The notes under the pieces: model-generated
Database searches by the model: none
What the model saw: the letters and a program-made list of their open reading frames with translations, nothing else
Told to the model about the DNA's origin: nothing
Program-made: the position numbers and the translations under genes
Shown: positions 1-5,821 of the stretch, piece after piece
How the letters are laid out: each line of letters starts with the position of its first letter
How positions within the stretch are numbered: the first letter of the stretch is position 1
Assembly (NCBI GenBank): GCA_900550415.1
Contig: URSO01000031.1
Location: forward strand, 1 to 23,404
DNA length: 23,404 bases
Reading direction: 5' to 3'
Source: an uncultured Collinsella sp.
GTDB taxonomy: Bacteria; Actinomycetota; Coriobacteriia; Coriobacteriales; Coriobacteriaceae

Positions 1-244
1 CATCCGGTCCGACCGGGCCGCGCGGCAAGGAGATATATTGCCAGACCGGAGGGGCCTGTGGAACGTCAATTCCACTCTTCACAAGTCCTACACAATATAT
101 CGCCTTCTATAGCTAATAGAAAGACTGGTGCGAATCTTCCGCACGTATCAGATGATGACCCTTTGGTTCAGGAATATATAGAGATCGGTCACCTGTAGGT
201 GTCTATCTACCCGCGCTTTTAGCAATGTAAACCGCGCTTCAGAT
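1..244. other. Intergenic stretch at left edge, no gene recognised
   Basis: No convincing coding frame lies here. Visible structure includes a 9-bp inverted repeat, GATATATTG at 32-40 and CAATATATC at 93-101, a small hairpin GTGGAA/TTCCAC at 58-75, and a GTGCG/CGCAC hairpin around 130-146. On the minus strand this could be the leader of a gene beyond the left edge. I could not match it to a known riboswitch or T-box, and the window ends before any start codon would show. Confidence 0.4.
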
Positions 245-280
245 AAATAGAGGGAGCGCCGCGCACAACGCGACACTCCC
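245..280 (-). terminator. Intrinsic terminator after rplT
   Basis: On the minus strand a 12-bp stem (two G-U pairs; arms at 280-269 and 263-252) with a 5-nt loop follows the rplT stop codon by about 20 nt. It is followed by a T-rich run (TCTATTTAT). It fits the end of the infC-rpmI-rplT transcript. Confidence 0.75.
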
Positions 281-301
281 CTAGCGATTCAAGAGAATCT
301 A

Positions 302-661
302 TTAGGCCTCGAGAGCCTTCTTGGCAATGGTGGCCAGCTCGTTGAAGGACTCGATGTCCTCGTAAGCCATCTGAGCCAGGACCTTGCGGTCGAGCTCAAT
401 GCCAGCAACCTTCAGGCCGTGCATGAACTGAGAATAAGAAATGTCGTTCAGGCGAGCGGCAGCGTTGATACGGGTGATCCAGAGAGAACGGATCTCGCGC
501 TTCTTGTTGCGGCGATCACGATACTGATACTGCAGGGAGTGCTGGACCTGCTCTTTAGCATGCTTGTAAGTACGCGAAGCGGCACCGTAGTAACCCTTCG
601 CACGGTGCATAACGGTACGGCGCTTCTTCTTGGCGGCAACAGCGCGCTTAATACGTGCCAT
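302..661 (-). CDS. rplT: 50S ribosomal protein L20
   Basis: This gene encodes ribosomal protein bL20 (119 aa), which binds 23S rRNA early in assembly of the large subunit. The N-terminus MARIKRAVAAKKKRRTVM is a lysine/arginine-rich tail, followed by the conserved stretch with AKGYYGAASRTYKHA and the globular region with LWITRINAAAR. Length is normal for the family. The start ATG is preceded by a GGAG ribosome site 8-10 nt upstream. It is the last gene of infC-rpmI-rplT, the standard bacterial order, and a strong hairpin terminator follows. In Bacillus and E. coli, L20 represses its own operon by binding leader or intergenic mRNA; whether that happens here cannot be told from sequence alone. 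Confidence 0.98.
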   Translation of the reverse strand: MARIKRAVAAKKKRRTVMHRAKGYYGAASRTYKHAKEQVQHSLQYQYRDRRNKKREIRSLWITRINAAARLNDISYSQFMHGLKVAGIELDRKVLAQMAYEDIESFNELATIAKKALEA

Positions 662-707
662 GTTCTATCAACTCCTAGACGGTAAAACGAAAAAAGGGAA
701 CGCGAAC

Positions 708-899
708 TTAGGCGAGACGCGACTTAATGACCTTGCGGTCGGCAGCGGCGATCTCGGTCTCCTTGCGGAAGCCACGCTTACGCTTGGTGGACTTCTTGCT
801 CAGGATGTGGCTCTTGAAAGCCTTGGCACGCATGAGCTTGCCGGTACCAGTCTTGCGGAAACGCTTCTTGGTGCCGCTGTGGGACTTCATCTTAGGCAT
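708..899 (-). CDS. rpmI: 50S ribosomal protein L35
   Basis: This is ribosomal protein bL35 (63 aa), a small, very basic protein of the large subunit. The N-terminus MPKMKSHSGTKKRFRKTGTG and the following KRGFRKE segment are diagnostic for the family, and the length is typical (63-66 aa). The ATG has a GGAG ribosome site 7 nt upstream. The gene sits between infC (32 nt upstream) and rplT (46 nt downstream) on one strand, as in most bacteria, so it is almost certainly co-transcribed with them. I see no internal promoter or terminator in either gap. Confidence 0.98.
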   Translation of the reverse strand: MPKMKSHSGTKKRFRKTGTGKLMRAKAFKSHILSKKSTKRKRGFRKETEIAAADRKVIKSRLA

Positions 900-931
900 G
901 AAATACTCCTTAATCGGTTACAGAACACTAG

Positions 932-1486
932 TTACTTAGTATCGTTTGCCGCTTTTTCCTCATCGAAAGCGCCCTTAATCGGGGCGAGCAGCATAAGCAT
1001 GTTACGGCCTTCCATCTTAGGCTTGGACTCGACCGTAGCGTAAGGCTTGAGATCCTCGGCGAGACGCTCGAGAACGTTAAGACCCTGCTCCGGGTGAGCC
1101 ATCTCACGGCCGCGGAACATGATGGTGATCTTAACGCGTGCGCCCTTCTTGAGGAAACGCAGAACGTGGCCCTTCTTGGTCTCGTAGTCGCCAACATCGA
1201 TCTTGGGTCGGAACTTCATTTCCTTGACCTCGACCTTAGACTGGTTCTTACGAGCAGCCTTGGCCTTCATGGCCTGCTGGTACTTGAACTTACCGTAGTC
1301 CATGACCTTGCAGACCGGCGGCTCCGCGTTGGGAGCGATCTCGACTAGGTCGAGACCCTGATCGTCAGCGACGCGCTGGGCATCGCGGATGGCGAACAGG
1401 CCGAGCTGAGAGCCATCGACGCCAATCAAACGGCACGAAGATGCAGTGATCTCGTCGTTGATGCGGGTGTCATCAGACTTAGCTAT
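932..1486 (-). CDS. infC: Translation initiation factor IF-3, probable AUA start
   Basis: IF-3 binds the 30S subunit, checks start codon-anticodon pairing and keeps the subunits apart. The protein (184 aa) has the N-domain (DTRINDEI, then LDLVEIAPNAEPPVCKVMDY), a lysine-rich linker, and the C-domain (VKITIMFRGREMAHPEQG). An in-frame ATG at 1501 has no ribosome site before it, and it overlaps the strong site GGAGGT at 1499-1494. Seven nucleotides after that site is the codon ATA at 1486-1484, giving an N-terminus (M)AKSDDTRINDEI that fits the family. infC is known for rare starts (AUU, AUC, AUA) that let IF-3 limit its own synthesis, so I place the start at ATA. If wrong, the ATG at 1501 adds five residues. 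It is the first gene of the operon, behind a structured leader. Confidence 0.93.
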   Translation of the reverse strand: MAKSDDTRINDEITASSCRLIGVDGSQLGLFAIRDAQRVADDQGLDLVEIAPNAEPPVCKVMDYGKFKYQQAMKAKAARKNQSKVEVKEMKFRPKIDVGDYETKKGHVLRFLKKGARVKITIMFRGREMAHPEQGLNVLERLAEDLKPYATVESKPKMEGRNMLMLLAPIKGAFDEEKAANDTK

Positions 1487-1491
1487 TTTCC

Positions 1492-1548
1492 CTACCTCCA
1501 TTCATAAAAAAATAACCCGGCGCTTCTTTGCAACCAGGTCATACACAT
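1492..1548 (-). CDS. Possible 18-codon leader peptide overlapping infC ribosome site
   Basis: A short frame, MCMTWLQRSAGLFFYEWR then TAG, starts at ATG 1548-1546 with a GAGGA ribosome site five nucleotides upstream (1558-1554). It runs through the attenuator-like hairpin and its T-run. Its stop codon (1494-1492) lies next to the infC ribosome site, five nucleotides before the ATA start. This arrangement would allow translational coupling to infC, and ribosomes on it would cover the hairpin. The frame is short and could be chance; no homolog is known to me. Confidence 0.35.
   Translation of the reverse strand: MCMTWLQRSAGLFFYEWR
1506..1539 (-). terminator. Attenuator-like hairpin just before infC
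   Basis: On the minus strand ACCTGG (1539-1534) can pair with CCGGGT (1520-1515; one G-U pair) across a 13-nt loop. It is followed at once by TATTTTTTT (1514-1506). The hairpin ends about 20 nt before the probable infC start, so it would act inside the leader. The loop contains GCGCC, which can instead pair with GGCGC at 1610-1606 upstream, offering an alternative fold. Confidence 0.55.
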
Positions 1549-1668
1549 AGACGTCCTCGATTTGAGGAAGTAAATCTAAGTTGTATAACCAGTCAGCTGC
1601 TCATTGGCGCCAAAAGGTGGGAACCCTCGGGTTCCTCTTTAGGGCATTGCGGGAACAACGCCTTGGCG

Positions 1669-1677
1669 ATAATAACA
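1669..1677 (-). promoter_or_regulatory. Possible extended -10 promoter for infC operon
   Basis: The minus strand reads TGTTATTAT, an extended -10 (TGn then TATTAT), downstream of the preceding terminator and just ahead of the structured leader. No good -35 hexamer is seen 16-18 nt upstream. Position is the main support. Confidence 0.35.
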
Positions 1678-1707
1678 CGGACAGCGCGTTATCACATTAC
1701 GTACACG

Positions 1708-1730
1708 AAAAAGGGGTTCGCGGCCCCCTT
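1708..1730 (-). terminator. Terminator in the duplicated tRNA 3' segment
   Basis: On the minus strand a GGGG/CCCC stem with a G-rich loop is followed by TTTTT (1712-1708). It lies at the same distance from the tRNA 3' fragment as the terminator at 1892-1914 lies from the intact tRNA, and is a diverged copy of it. It would separate tRNA transcription from the infC leader. Confidence 0.6.
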
Positions 1731-1741
1731 GAACGCTCAGC

Positions 1742-1772
1742 TGCATGTATGGTGCCCGAGGCGAGACTCGAA
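1742..1772 (-). repeat. Second copy of the tRNA-Leu 3' end (31 bp, exact)
   Basis: These 31 bases are identical to 1926-1956. On the minus strand they contain the last 23 nt of tRNA-Leu, from the T-loop TTCGAGT through the acceptor arm to CCA, plus 8 nt of flank. A terminator follows in both copies. The 5' part of the tRNA is absent here, so no functional tRNA is made. A repeated tRNA 3' end is the usual trace of site-specific integration (attL/attR), but a short tandem duplication would look the same. Confidence 0.85.
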
Positions 1773-1889
1773 GGGCCTTCGCTTCGCGAAGCCCCGGGCT
1801 TCGGGCGCATAGCGCCCTCGCCACGCTCCGCTACAAACAGGCCACAGGCCTGTTTGCTTAACGCTCCGCGCGCTCACGCGAGTTCGGCA
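1770..1889. repeat. Cluster of short palindromes between the two tRNA 3' ends
   Basis: About 120 bp without a gene is filled with self-complementary elements. They are GCTTCGCGAAGC at 1781-1792, GAAGCCC/GGGCTTC at 1788-1802, GGGCGC-ATA-GCGCCC at 1803-1817, and AAACAGGCC-ACA-GGCCTGTTT at 1835-1855 (9-bp arms). None has a T-run. They resemble REP-like intergenic elements rather than terminators; function unknown. Confidence 0.65.
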
Positions 1890-1891
1890 CG

Positions 1892-1914
1892 AAAAAGGGG
1901 GCCTCGACCCCCTT
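1892..1914 (-). terminator. Intrinsic terminator of tRNA-Leu
   Basis: On the minus strand GGGGG-TCGAGG-CCCCC (1912-1897) is followed by TTTTT (1896-1892), about 20 nt after the tRNA 3' end. It is a compact textbook rho-independent terminator. Confidence 0.85.
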
Positions 1915-1933
1915 GAACACTCGCTTGCATGTA

Positions 1934-2020
1934 TGGTGCCCGAGGCGAGACTCGAACTCGCACGTTGTTGCCAACGGTGGATTTTGAGTCCACTGCGTCT
2001 GCCAATTCCGCCACTCGGGC
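1934..2020 (-). tRNA. tRNA-Leu (anticodon CAA)
   Basis: This is an 87-nt class II tRNA with all arms visible. The acceptor is GCCCGAG/CTCGGGC, the D-arm region contains AATTGGCAGA, and the anticodon arm is GTGGA-CTCAAAA-TCCAC with anticodon CAA (reads UUG). The long variable arm is CGTTG-GCAA-CAACG, as expected for leucine, and the T-arm is GCGAG-TTCGAGT-CTCGC. Discriminator A and an encoded CCA end the molecule. It lies 39 nt after the transglutaminase-like gene. Its last 23 nt are repeated at 1750-1772. Confidence 0.97.
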
Positions 2021-2059
2021 ACGTAATGCGTGAGTTAGTTTATCACAGCTTTCTGTTGA

Positions 2060-3493
2060 TTAGTCCGAAAATGGAACTTCAAGCATTTCGATGAGTTCGA
2101 CCGTGCGAAGCATCTCGCGCCGACGGCATCCGCGTCCGTTAACCGAGGCTTCGCCCATCTGGTTGTCATAGGGATCCTCGCGCATGCCATCGAAAGCAGG
2201 CACAAATTCAGCCTGGAATCGATTGTTGGCCACCATACGCCACGGGTCGAGATTGCCGAAGTAGTGACGACGGCGCCACTCCTCCCCCATCCTGCGTGCC
2301 GATGAACCAAACGATACGTCGGCGTTAAGCCAACCGGTCTGTGGCGTATAGAACTCAGCCCAATCGTGCGGCCCCACCGAATCGGGCGCAACATACAGGC
2401 CGCTCTGCCAACGGGCAGGCACGCCCGCGATACGGCACATGGTGATAAACGTGAGCGCCATAACGCCGCAATCGCCGCGGAGCGAGTGTGCACAGTCGTC
2501 GGCAATAGACCCCAAAAGCAGGTACGGTGGCTGATAGCGATAGTCGACATGCTGTGTCAGGTAATCATAGATAGCACGAGCGCGATCGAGCGGATCATCG
2601 AGCCCGTCAATAACACGCTCCGTCAACTGTCGCAGGTACGGCGTAAACACAATGTGCGGACGGTTCTCGGAAGTGTCCTCGGGCAGCGGCGTGTCCATGC
2701 ACGCATGCGATGGGAGCGCGCCACCATAGATATCGCAATAGGCGGCATCGATGTGATAGCGATAGGTCACCGAGAATGAATGTTCAGTCGAAGATGTCCA
2801 AGAGGCAGTACGAGCCGAAACGTTTTCAGGGGCAACGGTACCCTCCGACGTCATATCGAGAACCTCGATATGAGACTGTTGACGACAGGCGGAGGCAACG
2901 GGCAGCCACGCGCGAACGGCCTCCCCCTCAAGAGCTCCGGGGACAGACACGGATGCCTTTAGGGTGATGACGCGAGACAGCCCATTCTGCGATTCCATCT
3001 CCCTGAGCATCTGATTACGCAGCGCTATGCCGTCCGTAGAATCGGGACGCAGGCCCGGAACCTCCTTGGGGTACACGCGAAGCGAATCGAGGAAGTTGTC
3101 GAGAACAAACAGCTCGCCATCGATAAAGCGCCAGTCAATACGCTTGCGATTAATCAGGTCATCAAACTGATCTTCGGTAAACTCAGGCCACTCCTCGCGA
3201 ATCATCGCAATGGCCCGATCACGCGACACCGAAAAATGAAGCGGCGTCTCGAGCATGCGATACCGCTCGGCACGAACACAGGCAGCCAGCGAAGGCTCAG
3301 GGTTCTGCCCCAAAAGGCGATCGCAGGCAGCAACAGCCTGCGTCAAATACCCGGCATCTTTGAGACGAAGAATCTCAGGCGGTAGCCCAATATCGAGATG
3401 GCGAAAATCATCACAGCAAACATCAACAGAGCAGCCAACAGGACCCTCGTCAATAACCTTCCCATCCGAAGGCAGTGCATTAATAACAGCCAT
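2060..3493 (-). CDS. Transglutaminase-like superfamily protein
   Basis: A 477-aa protein with a transglutaminase-like (papain-fold) core in its C-terminal half. The catalytic triad is visible: Cys about 342 in GDCGVMALTFITMCRIAGVPARW (first 20 residues diagnostic), His about 376 in GPHDWAEFY, and Asp about 392 in LNADVSFG. The N-terminal ~180 residues are charged and helical-looking, followed by a beta-rich section before the core. There is no signal peptide or membrane segment, so it should be cytoplasmic. In bacteria such domains are usually peptidases or amidases rather than cross-linking enzymes; substrate unknown. I place the start at ATG 3493, which has GGAG seven nucleotides upstream; a GTG at 3511 has none. 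It seems to be a single-gene unit, preceded by a repeat-rich spacer and followed by tRNA-Leu. Confidence 0.85.
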   Translation of the reverse strand: MAVINALPSDGKVIDEGPVGCSVDVCCDDFRHLDIGLPPEILRLKDAGYLTQAVAACDRLLGQNPEPSLAACVRAERYRMLETPLHFSVSRDRAIAMIREEWPEFTEDQFDDLINRKRIDWRFIDGELFVLDNFLDSLRVYPKEVPGLRPDSTDGIALRNQMLREMESQNGLSRVITLKASVSVPGALEGEAVRAWLPVASACRQQSHIEVLDMTSEGTVAPENVSARTASWTSSTEHSFSVTYRYHIDAAYCDIYGGALPSHACMDTPLPEDTSENRPHIVFTPYLRQLTERVIDGLDDPLDRARAIYDYLTQHVDYRYQPPYLLLGSIADDCAHSLRGDCGVMALTFITMCRIAGVPARWQSGLYVAPDSVGPHDWAEFYTPQTGWLNADVSFGSSARRMGEEWRRRHYFGNLDPWRMVANNRFQAEFVPAFDGMREDPYDNQMGEASVNGRGCRRREMLRTVELIEMLEVPFSD

Positions 3494-3601
3494 ACCAAAA
3501 CTCCAAGTCACTAGAACGCTTGAAGCACATTGTAGCGAGATAAAAAAGAAAGCCCCAATAAAGGAGCTCTCAACACCGATAAACGGTACCTCTAAAAATG
3601 A

Positions 3602-3786
3602 ATTCAGCCTCGTAACCCTGCGGCGTTAAACGAAGGAAGCCCCGTCCCCCGGAACTGCTTCCTTGGCGCGACTTCTGGCAAAGCCAGTAGCCATCTTAAT
3701 TCAGCCCAGTAACCCTGTAGCGAGTTAACGAAGGAGGCCCCGTTCGCCCGGAGCTTTTCCCATTGCGCGACTTCTGGCAAAGCCAG
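3602..3786. repeat. Two diverged tandem ~87-bp repeat units
   Basis: Unit one (3602-3687) and unit two (3699-3786) repeat with a period of 97 bp. Both begin ATTCAGCC, continue through GTAACCCTG and CGAAGGA-GCCCCGT, and end with CGACTTCTGGCAAAGCCAG. The middle parts differ. In unit two the middle forms half of a long palindrome. No coding frame fits, and the spacer from 3494 to 3847 holds nothing else I recognise. Confidence 0.8.
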
Positions 3787-3825
3787 GCGAGCGCAAGGGA
3801 AAAGCGTAGGGCGAACGGGGCCTCC
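3733..3825. repeat. 93-nt imperfect palindrome between fba and the transglutaminase gene
   Basis: Four nested complementary segments form one long hairpin: a perfect 17-bp outer stem (3733-3749 with 3809-3825), GCTTTTCCC with GGGAAAAGC (3753-3761, 3797-3805), TTGCGC with GCGCAA (3763-3768, 3791-3796), and an apical CTGGC-AAA-GCCAG (3774-3786). It begins about 20 nt after the fba stop. It could end or stabilise the fba transcript, but no T-run follows on either strand. Confidence 0.8.
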
Positions 3826-3847
3826 GGCGGGAAAGTTAAACCGCTAC

Positions 3848-4714
3848 TTACGCCTTGTTGACGGAGCCAAACTCCTCCATGAGCTCCCTGGTGCGAGCAA
3901 CGATGTTGTCGCGACCAGGCTTGAGGAGCTTGCGGGGGTCAAAGCCCTTGCCCTGCTGATCCTTGCCGGCCTCGATATACTCGCGGACGCCCTTGGCGAA
4001 GACGAGCTGCAGGTCGGTGTTGACGTTGATCTTGGAGATGCCCAGGGAGATGGCCTTCTTGATCTGATCCTCGGGGATGCCGGTACCACCGTGCAGAACG
4101 AGGGGCAGGTCACCGGTCTGGGCCTTGATCTCGCCCAGACGCTCGAAGGACAGGCCAGCCCAGTCGGCGGGATACACGCCGTGGATGTTGCCGATGCCGC
4201 AGGCGAGGAAGTCAACGCCCAGGTCGGCAATCTGCTTGCACTCAGCGGGGTCAGCGAGCTCGCCGTTGGAGGTCACGCCGTCCTCGGTGCCGCCGATGCC
4301 GCCAACCTCGGCCTCGATGGACATGCCCTTGGAGTGGGCAAGCTCAACGAGCTCCTTGGTGCGGTCGAGGTTAAGCTGGAAGGTCTCCTCGTGAGAGCCG
4401 TCATACATGATGGACGTGAAGCCGGCCTCGATGCACTTGAAGCAGTCCTCGTAAGAACCGTGATCGAGGTGAAGGGCGACGGGAACGGTAACGCCCGTGG
4501 CCTCGACGGCAGCCTTGACCATGTCGGCGCAGACCTTGAAACCGCCCATCCACTTAGCGGCACCAGCGGTGCACTGAAGGATCAGCGGAGACTTGGCCTC
4601 CTCGGCGGCCTGGAGAATAGCCAGGGTCCACTCGAGGTTGTTGGTGTTGAAGGCACCGAGAGCGTACTTGCCGGCCTCGGCCTTCTTGAGCATGTCTGCT
4701 GCGTTGACGAGCAT
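3848..4714 (-). CDS. fba: Class II fructose-1,6-bisphosphate aldolase
   Basis: This zinc enzyme reversibly splits fructose 1,6-bisphosphate into dihydroxyacetone phosphate and glyceraldehyde 3-phosphate in glycolysis. The 288-aa protein starts MLVNAADMLKKAEAGKYALG, typical of the family, and carries the zinc ligands His85 (HLDHG), His178 (GNIHGVY) and His208 (LHGGTG). The loop EAEVGGIGGTED and the phosphate-binding NVNTDLQ segment are also present. The start at 4714 has a strong AGGAGGT site seven nucleotides upstream; longer in-frame starts have none. A TATAAA hexamer at 4821-4826 (minus strand) may be its -10, without a clear -35. It stands alone, between the AEC transporter gene and a long palindrome. 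A tagatose-bisphosphate specificity cannot be ruled out from sequence, but a generic glycolytic role is likelier. Confidence 0.95.
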   Translation of the reverse strand: MLVNAADMLKKAEAGKYALGAFNTNNLEWTLAILQAAEEAKSPLILQCTAGAAKWMGGFKVCADMVKAAVEATGVTVPVALHLDHGSYEDCFKCIEAGFTSIMYDGSHEETFQLNLDRTKELVELAHSKGMSIEAEVGGIGGTEDGVTSNGELADPAECKQIADLGVDFLACGIGNIHGVYPADWAGLSFERLGEIKAQTGDLPLVLHGGTGIPEDQIKKAISLGISKINVNTDLQLVFAKGVREYIEAGKDQQGKGFDPRKLLKPGRDNIVARTRELMEEFGSVNKA

Positions 4715-4858
4715 AAAAGAAACCTCCTGTAAGGTTGCTCCGATAACGCCTGTGATTTTACCACGGCACACCCAAGCATATACGTTCGTTTGTTCATGAA
4801 TATGGGTACTTTAGCAAGTTTTTATACCGTTTGCCGCCCCAGAACGGCCGTTAACGAG

Positions 4859-4890
4859 TTTAGGGGTTGACGTAATTGTCAACCCCTAAA
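4859..4890. promoter_or_regulatory. Perfect 13-bp inverted repeat between AEC gene and fba
   Basis: TTTAGGGGTTGAC (4859-4871) and GTCAACCCCTAAA (4878-4890) are perfect complements around a 6-nt loop, 10 nt after the AEC stop codon. There is no T-run, so it is either a weak terminator of the beta-glucoside operon or an operator. The minus strand contains TTGACA inside the repeat, but no matching -10 at proper spacing. Confidence 0.6.
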
Positions 4891-4900
4891 TACCAACTGG

Positions 4901-5821
4901 CTATACGATCACCAAAGATGCGAGTTCAAGCATAATGGGCATGGTGATGAGCGACAAAATCGTCGACAGCGTTACCAAGCCGATTCCAAATTTATAGTTG
5001 CCACCGTATTTCTCGGACAAGATGGCCGCGAACGATGCGACGGGTGCACCGAGAGCGATGAGCATCGTGAGGCGGATCTTGGCATCAATCCACGGGAAGA
5101 GCGCCAAGATGCCGACAACGATCGCCGGGATGATGACAAGTCGCACCAAGCTGACGAGATAGGCCTTTTTGCTCGTAAGGACAGCGCGCATATCGCTCTG
5201 CGCCAAATAGGCTCCAAGCACAAGCATCACAAGGCCCGTATTGAGCGAACCCAGGTCATCGAGAATCGTCGCCATCAACGCAGGCGGATGGATTGAAAAG
5301 AAAAAGCAAACAAGACCAATCAAGATCATGATGAGATTGGGGTTAGTAATGCAGTTCTTAAACGACATCTGGCTCTTATCGCCCGAAACCAACCATACGC
5401 CATACGTCCAAATGAAAAACGTGAGACATGAGACTCCGATGGAGAGGTAGAAGACGTATTCGGACCCGAACACGCCCATAACAATGGGAACCCCGATAAA
5501 GCCGCTGTTGGAGAAGATGGCGCCGTAACGGGCGACGCCATCCTCCTTTTTAAAGAACAGACGCGTGAGCGGAATCGAAATGAGCGTGACCACAACGGTA
5601 AGCACAAAGCAAAATCCCGCGTCGCGGATCATGTTGGGGTCGAAGTCGACCATAAGAGTTCTCAGCGTAATGCAGGGATACGCCACGTAGATGACCACAT
5701 TGGCCATCTGGCTCGTGCCCTTACGGTCGATAATCTTCATGCGGTAGAGAGCATAGCCGATCGCCATCAGGATAAACATGATGACGATCTGGTTGATAAG
5801 CGCGGCAACCGCTCCTCCCAT
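4901..5821 (-). CDS. AEC-family (auxin efflux carrier-like) transporter
   Basis: A 306-aa integral membrane protein with about ten hydrophobic segments in two halves, the layout of the AEC family of BART-superfamily secondary transporters. Family features include the N-terminal YALYRMKIIDRKG turn, GAIFSNSGFIGVPIVMGVFG (asparagine/glycine-rich crossover helix) in the first half, and LIALGAPVASFAAILSEKYG in the second. Bacterial members often move organic acids such as malate; the substrate here is unknown. Its ATG overlaps the stop of the upstream GH1 gene (TAATG), with GAGGAG inside the GH1 end serving as ribosome site, so the two are translationally coupled. An export role for fermentation acids, or movement of the non-sugar part of a glycoside, would fit the operon, but that is inference. 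Confidence 0.9.
   Translation of the reverse strand: MGGAVAALINQIVIMFILMAIGYALYRMKIIDRKGTSQMANVVIYVAYPCITLRTLMVDFDPNMIRDAGFCFVLTVVVTLISIPLTRLFFKKEDGVARYGAIFSNSGFIGVPIVMGVFGSEYVFYLSIGVSCLTFFIWTYGVWLVSGDKSQMSFKNCITNPNLIMILIGLVCFFFSIHPPALMATILDDLGSLNTGLVMLVLGAYLAQSDMRAVLTSKKAYLVSLVRLVIIPAIVVGILALFPWIDAKIRLTMLIALGAPVASFAAILSEKYGGNYKFGIGLVTLSTILSLITMPIMLELASLVIV

Larger units (their letters stand above)
1487..1662 (-). promoter_or_regulatory. Structured 5' leader of the infC-rpmI-rplT operon
   Basis: About 175 nt separate a possible promoter from infC and fold well in several places. In order there is a 7-bp stem GGCGTTG/CAATGCC with a 6-nt loop, and then a hairpin GGAACC-CGAG-GGTTCC (around 1635-1620). 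AAAG and CTTT flank that hairpin and can extend it past an asymmetric bulge. After these come the GGCGCC element and, near the gene, the attenuator-like hairpin and small ORF. Leaders of this operon are autoregulated by L20 or IF-3 in other bacteria; the specific fold here is not one I can name. Confidence 0.5.

Noticed and set aside
1..244. Possible T-box or riboswitch for a gene beyond the left edge
   Set aside because: I found no T-box signature (the conserved GGTGG-ACCGCG type element), no known aptamer core, and no downstream gene in the window to support it.
1606..1642. T-box-like AGGTGGGAACC on the plus strand near 1614
   Set aside because: It does not match the conserved T-box sequence, lies on the strand opposite all nearby genes, and is better explained as the complement of the GGAACC-CGAG-GGTTCC hairpin in the infC leader.
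1742..1772. A second functional tRNA gene
   Set aside because: Only the 3' 23 nt of the tRNA are present; acceptor 5' strand, D-arm and anticodon arm are missing.
3602..3786. CRISPR array
   Set aside because: Only two units of about 87 bp with diverged middles; repeat length and layout do not fit CRISPR and no cas genes are present.
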